Shown here piece after piece: positions 9,830 through 20,174 of a stretch of DNA of 43,674 nt. The DNA is from Chara braunii. Its lineage: Eukaryota > Streptophyta > Charophyceae > Charales > Characeae. Position 1 is the stretch's first letter. Every line of letters begins with the position of its first letter. The position numbers and the translations under genes were made by a program. The stretch is from the NCBI GenBank assembly GCA_003427395.1, contig BFEA01000335.1, forward strand, positions 772,770 to 816,443, in the 5' to 3' direction. A model generated the notes under the pieces. It was not told the DNA's origin, made no database searches, and worked only from the letters and a program-made list of their open reading frames with translations.

Positions 9830-11400
9830 AACCAGCAGTTTTAGGACCGCCAACAACGTCCTTAGATATTTTTTAAACCACCAGTATACCCAGGGCTGGA
9901 GGCGCTCCACTGTGCGCTAAGGGTTGCCGAACCGCCAGCTTGGCTGGCCCTGCCAGCCATTGTGGTCCGGTAGGTGTGAGCAAAGTAGGCAACAAAACCT
10001 TTTTTGCCAGGCCGGGGCGTGTACTGGTGGCTTAATACTGCAAACAGGACGGCATGGCTTGACGGCAGGACCAGTTTCCTCTCAAGACTTCACCTGGTCT
10101 TTTTACCGAGTCGCATGCCGGTCAGTACCGATCTTAGGGCTAGCCAGGTTGTTTAATGAGCTCACACTGCTCGCTGCCCATGCAAGTACTTAAGGCACCA
10201 GTGCATGCCAGCCATCGGCCATGGGCCCTTTTTGGAGGCCGCCTGCCAGCGATTTATTTTATCAATGGCGAGCGAGCCTCCAAAATTTTAAGAGCAGCTC
10301 AATCGGACTCTCAACTTGGCTGGGGCCATGTACTGGTGCTTTAACGTGGTCGCCTTCCAACTGCTAGACCGTGCAACGCCATCCAACCTCCTAACGACCT
10401 AAACCTAATTGAAGACGACAAGAATTGGCAACAACTTATTCTAAGATATCCGACAACTTCCAAAAGTCAAATGCATGACAACGTGGCAAACAAGGCTAGA
10501 GTTCCCAAGAAACTTCACTAAGCATCTTCGCTCAATGAAGATCACCTCGCCACTCCTCGCCAATCGTCCGGTAAGTTTTCCCTTGGCTCTGACCACTTCT
10601 ACTCCGATCTCCTTCCTTCATTTCTCCTCCCTGCCATTGCCAAGTCACGCCCCGCTACCTTTTACCTAGTACGCCTGCTTTCAAACTCAAATTCCGTTCA
10701 AAAGACGAAGACAGTTTGCTTCGGTACCAGTGGGCTGAGACCACCATGCATTCACACACTCACGAGACTGGCATGAAGCCACGCCACACCCGAGTCCAAC
10801 ATATGGGAACCGAATCCGAAAATAGTAGAATTGTGGCCTTCTTACATGTGGCTGGCTACACATAATACATGTAGGCCTCACACATATTATATCTTTCCTA
10901 CTACCACCTACAAATCACACTCACATTCCTCTCAGAATGTTTTCCACTCTCGCTCACCTCTCTCCCTCACCCTCTTAAGCCATGGCTATGGCGCCAACCA
11001 CCATGGGCTACCCTACTCTCGCTTCTACTTGTTCGCCCGTCGCATCAATGCATTAGATCGCATCAGCGTTTCCGCGTTGAGCACGCAACATGATGTGTTG
11101 ACGTCTGAGTGCTGCTGGAGTTCTGTAGTTGCTGCAACTTTGATTCGGGGTTCCGATGTTTGGACCTATTCCCCTGTAGCCACGGTGGCCTCAAACATCT
11201 AACAATAGCGACCTTCTAGAATAAGCTGCAACTGACAATGTTTCACAACGACATACTTCCAAGGACTGCCAACCAACTTGTAAGAACCTAAGGACCTAAG
11301 AATAACTATTGACTAAAGTACAACCTGAATCTAAACTACGGGCCTCTACCCGATTGAACTATGGCGCAGTGGGACTCACCCGGGGAAATGTGAATCCTTT
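9830..11400. other. No recognisable gene
   Basis: Short frames only. 10,000-10,350 contains two loosely similar blocks ('tgtactggtggcttaa' near 10021 and 'tgtactggtgctttaa' near 10328). 10,850-11,230 is mixed sequence leading into PLE1. PLE1 should have a start or pseudo-LTR here, but I could not define one. Confidence 0.45.
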
Positions 11401-11420
11401 CACAAAGATGTACCAACAGA

Positions 11421-11714
11421 TTGATTTCACATGAGCTGGGAGTGAGCAAAGTTTCATCGGTTACTGGTGACGAACGGAGAACGAAGTTTCTTGCTGATAC
11501 TAAGCGGTTCTTGAAAACGAAAAATGTTGCTACCTTGACCAAGATGTGCAAGGATGAGAAATTGATGGTGAAGAGTAATCGTAAAGATGAACTAATTGAC
11601 GCACTTGCTGAAGCTAGGGTGCAGATGGCTTTTGGCCAACGGGAAGACACACGGCCTGTACGGATCAGCGAGCAAGTCGATCCTACTGCACGAGAAAACG
11701 AGGATGGTGAATGA
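11421..11714 (+). pseudogene. PLE1: SAP-like DNA-binding segment
   Basis: After ISHELGVS the frame reads FLADTKRFLKTKNVATLTKMCKD then NRKDELIDALAEARV. The L..MCK-(hydrophobic)-x-(S)-x-RKDELIDAL pattern fits a SAP helix-turn-helix domain, known in other proteins as a DNA-binding module. It aligns in pattern with FVADISKYLKGLNYREIQRMCKAAGL in PLE2 at 19,229-19,300. It precedes the GIY-YIG domain in both elements, which supports one ancestral protein. The start used by the element is unknown. A frame change separates it from 11836 onward. Confidence 0.6.
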
Positions 11715-11835
11715 TGATAAAGGTCAGGGCCTGTCACGCGCCTCGCAGAGATTCGGGGAACAGAGCCACGATCCGAACAAAAAGAACGACAGTCGAGCGT
11801 AGAGGAGTGAGATCGAGAATGAACCGAGGCTCCTA

Positions 11836-12198
11836 ATGGTAAGACTGACCAAGGAAGGGCGGATACCGTGGTTAGTGAAGTTCCTGGAGAACTTTTCGGG
11901 TTGGCAAACACATGATGAGGCTTGGTTTTGCAATCCGGAATCGTGTGTTTATGCTCTGGTCTCTCTGCACTTTCGGGCAACATACTTTGGAATGACGGCG
12001 CTCACTCTGAACGAAAGGTGGGATGAGCACTGGAAGATGACAGAGAATAGACGAGAGGAGGGTCGACATCACAAGATCTATAGGTGGTTGCGCAAGAAAG
12101 GATGGCAAGAAAAAGTGGCCATCCCAATCATGAACCGGGAAGCGAAGGAGTTAGCGAGGATAGAAAAGTTACATATTACGATTTTTTGTCCGATTTAA
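11836..12198 (+). pseudogene. PLE1: GIY-YIG endonuclease domain
   Basis: The frame holds a GIY-like CVYALV (residues 37-42), a YIG-like TYFGMT (49-54) and the downstream R61 and H65 in RWDEHWK, then a basic WLRKKGWQEKVAIPI. This order (hydrophobic-Y, about 10 residues, Y-x-G, R, H) is that of GIY-YIG nucleases, which nick DNA for target-primed reverse transcription in Penelope-like elements. It sits before the reverse transcriptase, the permuted order reported for the Chlamys/Naiad-type group, and not after it as in canonical Penelope elements. The homologous domain is at 19554-19940. Confidence 0.7.
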
Positions 12199-12258
12199 AA
12201 TACAAAAGGTAAGAAAGCAAGGGGAAGAAAGAACAAACCGGGAAGGAGAGAGAGAAAA

Positions 12259-13179
12259 GTGAGAAGTACCGAGAGAATGGGGTACAACAGCATCTCTCCG
12301 GTAGACATCACCTGCAGAGAAGAGAAGAGTTTCTTGTTAATAAAAGTGCTCCGGTCCATTAGAGACGGAACAAGGGACGGAAATGGTGATAGGAGATGGA
12401 ATGCACTGGTGCGAGGATTGGTCTGTAATCAAGCGTTGTTTTGGTATGACAAAGATTAGACGGGACGACAAGATCATTCTTGTGAAGTACACGAGCGTGA
12501 TAATGCTATCCAGAAGACCAGTCGAGGTCGTCAAGGTAATGGAAAGTAGTGTCAGCTATAAGCAGCACCTATTGGCTGCTCTCCTGAGGATTCCACAGTA
12601 TAGGAGAACGCTCTACACAAGTAGCTAATCGTTGGATCGACTGATTGGATTGTATTACGGTATCAGGGACTTCAAAGAGAACGAGGGCCAACCTAAGGGG
12701 CTTAATTTCATGGACCATTGGATTGAGGTTTTTATTAAGCGCTAGGAAACGAATGGTGGTGCGCGTGGGATATGAGGAAGGACTGGAGAAACATATGGCA
12801 TCAAAATACTGCAAGTCGAAGATTAGACAAACATGGGTGAGTGGAGTGATGGCAGAATTTGTGAAGAAGAATGCATGTAGTATGGGTAAGAGAGAAGACG
12901 ATTGGCGAGTTAATGCACAACCACAAACGATTTGCGAAGTACGTAGAAGGAACAATAGTCTGCACATGTGAAGGTTTGTGCTTACCAAGGAGCGGAGAGC
13001 ACATGGAATTTAGAGTCTCGGAAAATGCAGTCATTGCTGCCAGACTGGAGAATTCTAAGAATGTACCTGTACCAGACCTGCGAAGTGGTGCAATCCTGGC
13101 CACGGAGGTGAACTTGCCAATGGAAGCCTTTTTCAGTAAAGGTCTAGTTGAACTGTTCCAACGTACAAAATTGATTTAG
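12259..13179 (+). pseudogene. PLE1: linker between nuclease and reverse transcriptase with Cys/His cluster
   Basis: Three overlapping frames share this span, so it has several frameshifts. Recognisable features are a helical basic stretch near 12400-12700 and, at about 12940-13010, KYVEGTIVCTCEGLCLPRSGEHMEFRV. The C-x-C-(x3)-C-LPR-x3-H pattern resembles ACATIV...CSTC...LPRVEDHV of PLE2 near 20,660-20,730. It may bind zinc. I cannot assign a domain to the rest. Confidence 0.45.
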
Positions 13180-13237
13180 GTGCAACAAGAAAAGGGGAGG
13201 AATTGCGAAAGGCATCTCGGTCAAGCAGGTCATAGCG

Positions 13238-14136
13238 ATGAAGAAACACCTCGAACGCTTGGTAATAATGCCACTGGACCATAACATGGGTGACTCTATG
13301 GTTTGCTGTCCAGTAATATACAATGAAGCCATGCAAAGCATGTTCCTGAACAATAGCGCTTTCATCCGACAAGAAGACGATGAGGAGATGGTCATCAAGG
13401 CATGCAAGGAAGCGTACATTGGAGAAGGCTACACAGGTGTGGCGAAGTGGGATGAGAAGGGAGCACTGGGGCGAGCTTATGTCAACCCGAAGCACAAGGA
13501 CACCGCGAGGTGGCGACCTATACGCCCTTCATATAGTGAACCAGCAGGAAGGATGAGCAAGGCCGTCGGGAAAGCCCTCAACCACATGCTGTGGAGCCTT
13601 GGGACACATTCAAGCTGTGAATCCGTCGAGTCAAGGGGATGGAAGCAGGGTGATGCTGGCGGCTAGATTTGATATAAAGGAGATGTTTTTGAAGCTACCC
13701 CACAAGGCCATTGTAGAGGCAGTTGAATGGATTGCAGAGGTATATGAAAGTAAAGGACTGGACCAAGTTAAGATAAAGATGAACGGAAAAGGAGCAATGT
13801 TTGGGAAAGCGGCTGGGGAGGTTCGATGGAAAACTATTTCCTTCCGCACGATTTTGCAATTTGTCAAATTTGATCTCAGTTGCAATTTGTCAAATTTGAT
13901 CTCAGTTGCAATTTGTCAAATTTGATCTCAGTCACACTTTCCTGGTAGCAGATGGGGTAGTGTTCCAATAGGAGGGTATACCGATGGGCAGGAGCAATAG
14001 TCCCGCACTAGCATGCTTACTGTGTGCATATTGCGAGAACCTGTTCTTGTCAGCGTTTGGGGCAGACAGGAGGCCCATTCATGGAAGCAGATTGATTGAT
14101 GACATTTCACTCTTTGTATCGTCCAGAGCTGACTGA
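13238..14136 (+). pseudogene. PLE1: reverse transcriptase palm and fingers
   Basis: The first frame has the pre-RT motif VIMPLDHNMGDSMVCCPVIY (DKxxG-like, typical of Penelope elements), then KHKDTARWRPIRPSYSEP (fingers). After a frameshift the frame from 13599 has motif A ARFDIKEMFLKLPH (Asp codon 13671). A triplicated 26-bp segment (13854-13931) then shifts the frame. Beyond it lie EGIPMGRSNSPALACLLCAYCE (motif B, 13972) and SRLIDDISLF (motif C, catalytic D-D at 14098-14103). A TAG at 13969 and a TGA at 14134 interrupt it. Closest type: Penelope-like reverse transcriptase, distinct from the Ty3 polymerases nearby. Confidence 0.85.
13854..13931. repeat. Exact 26-bp triplication inside PLE1 reverse transcriptase
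   Basis: Three identical copies at 13854-13879, 13880-13905 and 13906-13931. PLE2 has one equivalent segment (its FELSHTYT matches FDLSHTFL here). The two extra copies add 52 bp, which shifts the frame by one. Confidence 0.95.
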
Positions 14137-14625
14137 ACGGACAGTTTGGATAAGGTTGTTAACATCATCAGAGGGTTTGAGAACTGCTACAACAAGGAGT
14201 TGACTCTCAAGAGAACAGATGTAGGATTTAGGAGACGGCCGTTCTTGGGCTGCGAGCTGACAGTGCCCCCTTGTGTGAGATGCACGCCATGACGATCAAT
14301 GGGCCTACGCTTCTGAAGGGCGGGGGGGGGGGGGGGACGTTTCAAGGGATGCAGGATTCGAGTTGTACGCCAGGTGAAGGCGGCGGTGAAAACTGGGTCC
14401 CTGCACAGGATTTGGGACCACACACTGTTCAAACAGGACGCTGGACCCACGCTCCTAGCCCTGAAAATTAAGCTGCGGAAAAGAGGCTTCCCTGCGAAAT
14501 TCTTCGATTCTAGGTTGAGGCTCTTCTCCCGACTCAACGACGGGGCATGGGACGATTGGGTCGTGGTGCTGTGTGAAACAGAGCCCCCGAAATGGGCAGG
14601 GCCTGGACCAAAATGGGCGGGGTGA
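14137..14625 (+). pseudogene. PLE1: reverse transcriptase thumb region
   Basis: After the TGA the same frame continues with a C-Y-KELTLKRTD segment and FLGCELTV (motif D/E region; PLE2 has CYPKALTLK and WDFLGCALEV). After a poly(G) run at 14322-14336 the frame from 14374 reads KTGSLHRIWDHTLF, then LRKRGFPAKFFDSRLRLFSRLNDGAWD. This corresponds to the WLFRIDRNTT and LRREFRA-FPDRFF segments of PLE2. Length variation in the homopolymer may be the cause of frame uncertainty. No C-terminal GIY-YIG follows, consistent with the N-terminal position of the nuclease. Confidence 0.65.
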
Positions 14626-16660
14626 AGACAAGTGTGGTACCAGTTCACACTGGTTGAAAAATGGGCAGGGCACAGACGGAGTGCAAAAATGAATCGCTAT
14701 TTTTGGGTCGAGTTCAGAAATTACCGCAAGTGAGCAAGTGGGTGATTTTCCGCTATGAATAAACCTGGATTTTTGTACAGATGCAGCTGGGTTGAAGTGA
14801 GAAGGGTAGATGAGCACAAACAAACAAGAGGGCAGTGGCGGGAAGTAGAATATTGAATTTCAAATTTCTATGGAGAATGCGACTGGGTCGTAGTGAGTGG
14901 GGTGGATGAGCACGAACAAACAAGAGTGCAGTGGCGGAAAGTACAATTACGAATTTTGATCCTCTAGGAAGAACTGAGAGTATTTAAGGACGGTACGAGC
15001 AGGAGGTTCTCACCTTTCAAAGAGCCCCTGAGGACGCTGGCACTGGCAACAGCAGAAACGCATCGGGCATTTTGCCAGGATGCGAGGAGGAGGACGCTGC
15101 TTCGAGCATCATCTTGAGCATCACTGATACATGCTCAGTCGAGCAATGTATGGGGAGCCAAGGATCCAGAGTGAGGAAAAGGACTCGAACGGACAATGCA
15201 GTGTCAGCGAAGCATCAACAAGCAATGTACATCCAGATACAGATGAAAATAGCACAATGTAGCGCAATGGAAGACTGAAAGATATGACCCGACCTATCAG
15301 AGGTTGACGCGACAGCCCATCATACACGACACATGTGAGAGAGGGAGGAGGGACCGCATACACAGAAGAAAGGTCCCTCCTTGCACACACACATGGGGGA
15401 GATACCACGGATGAGAGATGGGCGGAGAGGTGAGACGAAGATGGGGGTGAGGGAGAAGACCAAGATCGTGATAGCGAAGTCAGATCCTGGGCTGCATGCC
15501 CGATGTAACCTCTGCCTGTAACCTTTCTCCCTCTCTCTCTGAAGAAGAAGAAGAAGAAGGGAGGGGGAAGAGATGGAGGGCGAGACAAAGAAGAAGAAGA
15601 AGATGTCGTCATCCTCGCTGTCTCACCTGCAGGTAACTGCCACCATGTACTGACCGTCATCGTGTCCCTGTGCAGGTCACTGGCGTGGAGCGCAGCTATG
15701 GCACCCAGGTAAGTACCGCCAGCGCAGGTATGGCCTCCACCCCTCTGCCTTCCTACACCTCTACCTCTACCTCCAGCATAGCGCTGTAGTGTTGCAGCGC
15801 ACTACAGCGCTGCTCCAGCAGCGTGTCGCCCAAGAAGTGAGCTGCTCAAACTGTGTGCTGCCCTGGCCTTGCCCCAGCTATATGTAGCGCTGGCCTGGCC
15901 GGTCTGCCTCTGTGTGCCTCTAGTCCTACACCCAAAACATGGGCCTACAGGGTCTGGGTCCCAACCGGACGTCCAGACCCTGCACCTGGGCCAGAGCGGC
16001 CTGCCTACTGGTGAACCCGGCCCAAGGCGCGGCCGTGGGGACTGCAGGTCCAAAACGGCCTGAACAGACTAAAATAGGACAGCAAATAAATAAATAAATA
16101 TATAAATGAATGCTGTCTCGAATCGAATCCTCCGGCCTAAGGGCCAGCCGTGGGCCTCCAGGGTGCGCGTCCGAAGGGCGTGCGGCCTGGGGGCCTCTAG
16201 CAACCACCGGGCCCCCAAAATGGGGCCCATGTGCAGGCTCAGCATGTGACATTCACCTTTCTATCTTCCGAGTATTCGAAAGGACTGAGTTTTTTCTCTC
16301 TCTATTTCCGTCCTGTTGTATGTGGATGTTGTGAGCAGGCAACAGTTGTAGAACTGATGTGCGAGGCGGACGGGTCCTATGTTGGTGTATTCGGTGCAAG
16401 GTGTGTTGTCGGAGTCTTTGGATGTGGTGGATTGTGTAATTCGAGTCGCTAGTATAATCTGTGCAATGTTTGGTCTAAGCTGTTGGTGTCACTGTATGCG
16501 GTGCGCTGTGTCATCCGAGTCGTTAGATCTACACCGATCTGCACGCCTCGGCACGCACAAGGTATGAACACATGTCCTCACGACTGTTCAGGCAAAGTTT
16601 CCGAGTTCAGTTTCACAGGAGCTGGGAGTGAGTGAGTTACATATTCCGAGTTCTGCGCCA
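14626..16660. other. Non-coding stretch with tandem and simple repeats
   Basis: It contains a two-copy repeat of about 96 bp (14785-14880 and 14881-14976, both with GATGAGCAC-AACAAACAAGAG), GAA-rich tracts near 15540-15600 and an (AAAT)n-like run at 16084-16107. 'tttcacaggagctgggagtgag' at 16612 resembles the start of PLE1 at 11425 and may be a stray fragment. PLE1's 3' end should lie here but is not definable. Confidence 0.5.
15780..15811. repeat. Perfect 12-bp palindrome with 8-base loop
   Basis: AGCGCTGTAGTG (15780-15791) is the exact reverse complement of CACTACAGCGCT (15800-15811). Confidence 0.9.
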
Positions 16661-16676
16661 TAATATACCAATGTGT

Positions 16677-17135
16677 AAAATATATAAATATATGCAGCGC
16701 TTGTGGGAAAAAAAACAAAGATCCCATGAAAACCTAGGTTATGATCAGGGCGACCTGGACAGCCTGCAGCCCGTCCACATCCAGCTGCGCAAGCGGAGCA
16801 TCCTGGCGCCAACCCAAAAAGCAAAAATAACGAAGAGGTGGCATGGAACCCCCAGGACCACTTGGACCTAAGGAGGCTAAGGTAGTGAAAACAAAAAAAT
16901 AGGATCCATAAAATATATAAATATATGCAGTGCGTGCAGGAAAAAAAAACAAAGATCCCACGAAAACCTACGTTATGATCAGGGTGACCTGGACAGACTC
17001 CAGCCCGTCCACATCCAGCTGGGCACGCGGAGCATCCTGGCGCCGACCCAAAAAACAAAAAAAAGGTGGCGTGGAACCCACAGGACCATTTAGACCTAAG
17101 GAGGCTAAGGTAGTGAAAACAAAAAATTAGGATCC
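16677..17135. repeat. Tandem duplication, 233-bp period
   Basis: 16677-16907 and 16910-17135 share their whole length, from AAAATATATAAATATATGCAG to GTGAAAACAAAAAA-TAGGATCC. Differences are mostly single bases plus a shorter A-rich segment in the second copy. Confidence 0.9.
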
Positions 17136-17416
17136 GTTTTGAACTGTTTTCTTTTTTCTTTCGTTCTTTGCTCGTTTGTTTTGCCTTCCTTTGGTAGCTT
17201 TTCTTGGTCTCTTTTTGTTTTTTTGAGCTTGACCCTTTGCACCGGTTGGGTTTGCCATGGAACTCCGAACTTGGTCACATGGCGTCTCCCCGGTTTGAAC
17301 ATGCAGAATGCCCTGACTCGTTGAACAGTACGTTCACACTTTATGCTGTCATTGCCCGTGCTCGTTGAAAGGCATTCCACAATGCAGACCCCAAATTCGA
17401 ATTTCAGGGTCAAGGT

Positions 17417-17430
17417 CTCAAGGCAAGGGA
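17417..17430. repeat. Target-site duplication, left (PLE2)
   Basis: CTCAAGGCAAGGGA here is identical to 23093-23106. Sequence immediately inside both ends belongs to PLE2, and sequence outside differs. Confidence 0.85.
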
Positions 17431-18187
17431 CGACGTCTTTATTTTTCTAGCCTATAAGCAAGGAGACGGGCATACGATAGCTAGAGCAAACAGAATCAGA
17501 CGGGTGTTAGAAAGATGCTATCCAAAAGCGCTGACCCTTAAGAGGACCGATGACGAATCAGGTAGCTGGGATTTCCTGGGCTGTGCCTTGGAAGTGCAAC
17601 CTACTTTTCCGTATTTGGGAAGCTTCCAGAAAACAAAAAACCAGGACAGTACTTGGTCGATGCAGGACCTGGCTTTTCGGACGGGCCAAGACTTTGGGTC
17701 TTGGTCCTCGCGAAGGCAAAAGCTAGCAGCTGTTACCAGGTGGCTTTTTCGGATCGATCGCAACACGACGGATCGGCCCGAATCCTGGGACAGGTGCTTA
17801 CCCTCAGAAGGGAATTTCGGGCCAACTTCCCCGATCGATTTTTCACGACATGACTCAGGAACTTCGCGTGGAATCGAGAGTTAATTTGGAGGCTCACAGC
17901 AAGCTTGCTTTGTGATGAATACGAGTAGGAACAAGTAGACTCTTTACTATATATAGGTGCTGTAGTCTGCAGTATAGTCCTCTTTTGACATGGCGCCGGG
18001 CTATCGCCTTGTATTGGAGAAAGTGGAGATGGGAGAGGCATGAGTGTAGGGAGGACGCATGGTGGGAGTAAGGAAGATTCTCGAGTCGTCGCCTGTCGCG
18101 GCCTCTTGGATTAAGACCTACTTAATCAAGCTTTTGTCGTTCTGAATTGGACTCTGATCTTGTGATCATGTTTGTGCATTCTCACCC
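17431..18187 (+). repeat. PLE2 pseudo-LTR (5'-truncated copy)
   Basis: It matches 21835-23092 once the separate insertion at 21963-22444 is excluded. The coding part (to about 17930) reads the end of the reverse transcriptase: FLAYKQGDGHTIARANRIRR, CYPKALTLKRTD, WDFLGCALEV, SWSSRRQKLAAVT, FRIDRNTT, LRREFRANFPDRFF, WRLTASLLCDEYE. One frame change (near 17780) and a TGA interrupt it. The rest (17930-18187) is the 3' untranslated end. It lies upstream of the full unit, so it could supply that unit's promoter. Confidence 0.85.
17948..17955 (+). promoter_or_regulatory. Possible TATA box in the pseudo-LTR
   Basis: TATATATA is followed by GG. The matching site in the 3' copy is at about 22868 (TATATATAGG). 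A promoter in the truncated copy would drive the full unit downstream. The assignment rests on sequence likeness only. Confidence 0.3.
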
Positions 18188-18290
18188 TTTGCTGAAGCTC
18201 TTGGTAACCTACGGAGGGTAGACACTTTGTGTGGTGGTCAAGAAACTGGGGAGACACGTGTGGCGAGTACGACTGTTGACTGCAGCACGA

Positions 18291-18655
18291 TGGCATCTAC
18301 GAGTCAGCAGGGAGGTAACAATGGTGGAGGTGGGGACCCTCCACGGTGAGGCCCACCTATCTGCTATAGTTGCAAGCAACCCGGCCATTACGCGCAGGAT
18401 TGCTGGTTACATTGGAAGGATGAGTACGAGTCGTTGGAATCAAAAGCAGGAGAGAATTCACACGCAAATTTGAGGCAATGTGGGCGCTCGACCTCACGGG
18501 TTAGCAGGAGATGGGAACCAGCAAGGAGATCCCCGTCGACGGATGCTGTGCATCATGTGTCGGGATCTGATAGTGTGAAGGACCTGGTGACACTACTGGT
18601 AGCTAAGGAGGAGCCAAAAGCACACGAAGGAGAAAAAGGAAGAAAGAGAACGTAG
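18291..18655 (+). pseudogene. PLE2: N-terminal CCHC zinc-knuckle segment
   Basis: The frame from the ATG at 18291 reads MASTSQQGGNNGGGGDPPR, a TGA, then GPPICYSCKQPGHYAQDCW. C-x2-C-x4-H-x4-C with a Gly before the His is an intact CCHC zinc knuckle, a nucleic-acid-binding motif common in gag proteins. The frame continues through a Ser/Arg-rich stretch and ends in a Lys/Glu-rich segment. The Gly/Asn-rich start directly before the knuckle and the position just after the pseudo-LTR suggest this is the start of the element's protein. A knuckle is not something I know as usual for Penelope-like elements. Confidence 0.65.
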
Positions 18656-18668
18656 GGAGCGAGATCGT

Positions 18669-19066
18669 TTGGAGAAAGGAGCTAAGAAGACATGGAAGGA
18701 GGAGAGGCGCAAGCGTGCGCAACAAGAAAATGACCAGCACCTGGCGAAGATTATTGACATTCAATTTTCCAGGAGATATGGAGAAAGATTGGAAGCAAGA
18801 AGAGACGAGGAATCACCGGGAAAAAGATTGGAAGCAAGAAGAGACGAGGAATCACTGGGAAAAAGTAGAGTCGAAGCCGTCGACGGAGAGCACAGTGGAT
18901 GGCACAAAAGCATCGACAACACTGAGAGAAGTACTACTCAACATCGGAGGATGAACTCTCTGAGATTAGCCACCGCACAGTCTGCCTGGCTATTTCGGAT
19001 AAGAGGAAGAGAGCTACAACTACTGGGGAGGAGGAGACTGAATCCAGTCCTGGGACTACCCCGCTG
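18669..19066 (+). pseudogene. PLE2: charged, low-complexity linker
   Basis: Lys/Arg/Glu-rich coding in more than one frame (WKEERRKRAQQEND; then DELSEISHRTVCLAISDKRKR in another frame). A 39-bp segment is repeated in tandem at 18787-18825 and 18826-18864 with one base changed. No domain is recognised; it probably forms a helical or disordered spacer between zinc knuckle and SAP-like segment. Confidence 0.5.
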
Positions 19067-19493
19067 ATGGACCATCGCATCTGTCGGGGACGGCCTCCGC
19101 TATCGACAAAATCCGCGAAGAAGATGAAGACAAGCCTAAAGCCCATCACCATGAGGAGACTCCGGGAGAAGAACAATCCAAAGCTGAAGGGAGTAATGGC
19201 AGGCTCGGGGCCAGCTCGGGAGCAGTTCGTAGCCGATATTTCCAAGTATCTGAAAGGTTTGAACTACCGTGAAATCCAACGTATGTGTAAGGCAGCAGGC
19301 TTGACATACGTATGCAAGGGCCTTGGCGGAGCACCGAGCCAGTATAGCATACAATAATGAGACAGAAGAGCGTCCGCCACTATTCGCCAGAGTGAAGAAG
19401 GAAGCCGATCTGGAGATATCGACGAGTACCGAGTACAGCGAATCAGAGGAATCGGAGACTTCGAAGGAGTCCGAGAAGGAGAAAGTAGCATGA
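19067..19493 (+). pseudogene. PLE2: SAP-like segment and acidic linker
   Basis: The frame from 19067 is basic at first, with RPPLSTKSAKK resembling a nuclear-localisation stretch. It then has REQFVADISKYLKGLNYREIQRMCKAAGLTYVCKG, which matches the PLE1 SAP-like region in spacing and in the MCK/AGL turn. It ends at a double stop (TAA, TGA, 19352-19357), while another frame goes on as NNETEERPPLFARVKKEADLE and a Ser/Glu-rich tract up to a TGA at 19491. The second SAP helix (KDELIDAL in PLE1) is not evident here. Confidence 0.5.
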
Positions 19494-19553
19494 AGATGCT
19501 TTTCGAACGAAGATCTGTAGGAATGTTGCGAAACGCTGACGAATCATAGACGG

Positions 19554-19940
19554 GTGGAGACACCTGTTCGTACTGACGTTGAAGCGTTTTTTCGATGGGT
19601 CGTTGTTGCCTTGACACTTAGGGGCTGCGTCCCGTGGTTAAAGAAGTTCTCGGAGGATTGGGGTAAGTTGCTCCTAGAGGACTCTGAAGCTTTGTCTGAA
19701 CCAGGTTGTTGTGTCTACGCGGGGGTATCGCCATGGTGCTGGGCAACATACGCTGGTAAAATGGAGAGAGCTCTGGATACTCGTTGGATAGAGCATAAGA
19801 GAAAATCCGAAGGCGAAGAGGGATCAGCTTCTCATTTCCACCGTTGGTTAAGAAGTTTTGGAGTGCAAAGCTACCTCTTAATTCCGGTCAGGAAGGATCG
19901 GATGCGCTTATCAGTATCGAAAAAGAAGAGGAGGCAGTAA
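19554..19940 (+). pseudogene. PLE2: GIY-YIG endonuclease domain
   Basis: Residues 53-58 read CVYAGV (GIY-like), residues 65-70 TYAGKM (YIG-like), R77 and H81 lie in DTRWIEHKRK, and HFHRWLRSFGVQSYLLIPVRKD follows. PLE1 has the same order with the same spacing (CVYALV, TYFGMT, RWDEH, WLRKKGW, VAIPI). In Penelope-like elements this nuclease cuts the target. The segment before it (FRWVVVALTLRGCVPWLKKFSEDWGKLL) also matches PLE1 (IPWLVKFLENFSGW). It ends in a basic KKKRRQ. Confidence 0.75.
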
Positions 19941-20174
19941 CAAAAAAGAAGAAGAGGTCGGAAGGAAAGACGAGGAAGTCGAAGGAATAGGAAACGCGGG
20001 AACGCACTGCTCAGGAACTCAAACGTAATACGCGTTAGCAGGGGTAACTCAGCAACAGCATCTGTAAAGTTCCTGCAAACGCTGTACGATGCAGAAAAGA
20101 AGGGCGAGCGCAACTTCATTCTAAAGTCGGAAGGGGGTGGGCTGTGGTGTGACAAGTGGAAGACCGTGAAGTGA

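Noticed and set aside
11336-11983. 215-codon minus-strand open frame
   Set aside because: It is the antisense shadow of the PLE1 SAP-like and GIY-YIG frames and shows no domain.
16588-16650. Third Penelope-like copy, from TTTCACAGGAGCTGGGAGTGAG
   Set aside because: Similarity to PLE1 covers only about 22 bases and no domain follows.
17886-17930. TGATGAATACGAG...GAAC in the PLE2 pseudo-LTR as a hammerhead
   Set aside because: The core base C3 and the GAAA are missing, and the stretch is explained as the end of the coding frame (SLLCDEYE).
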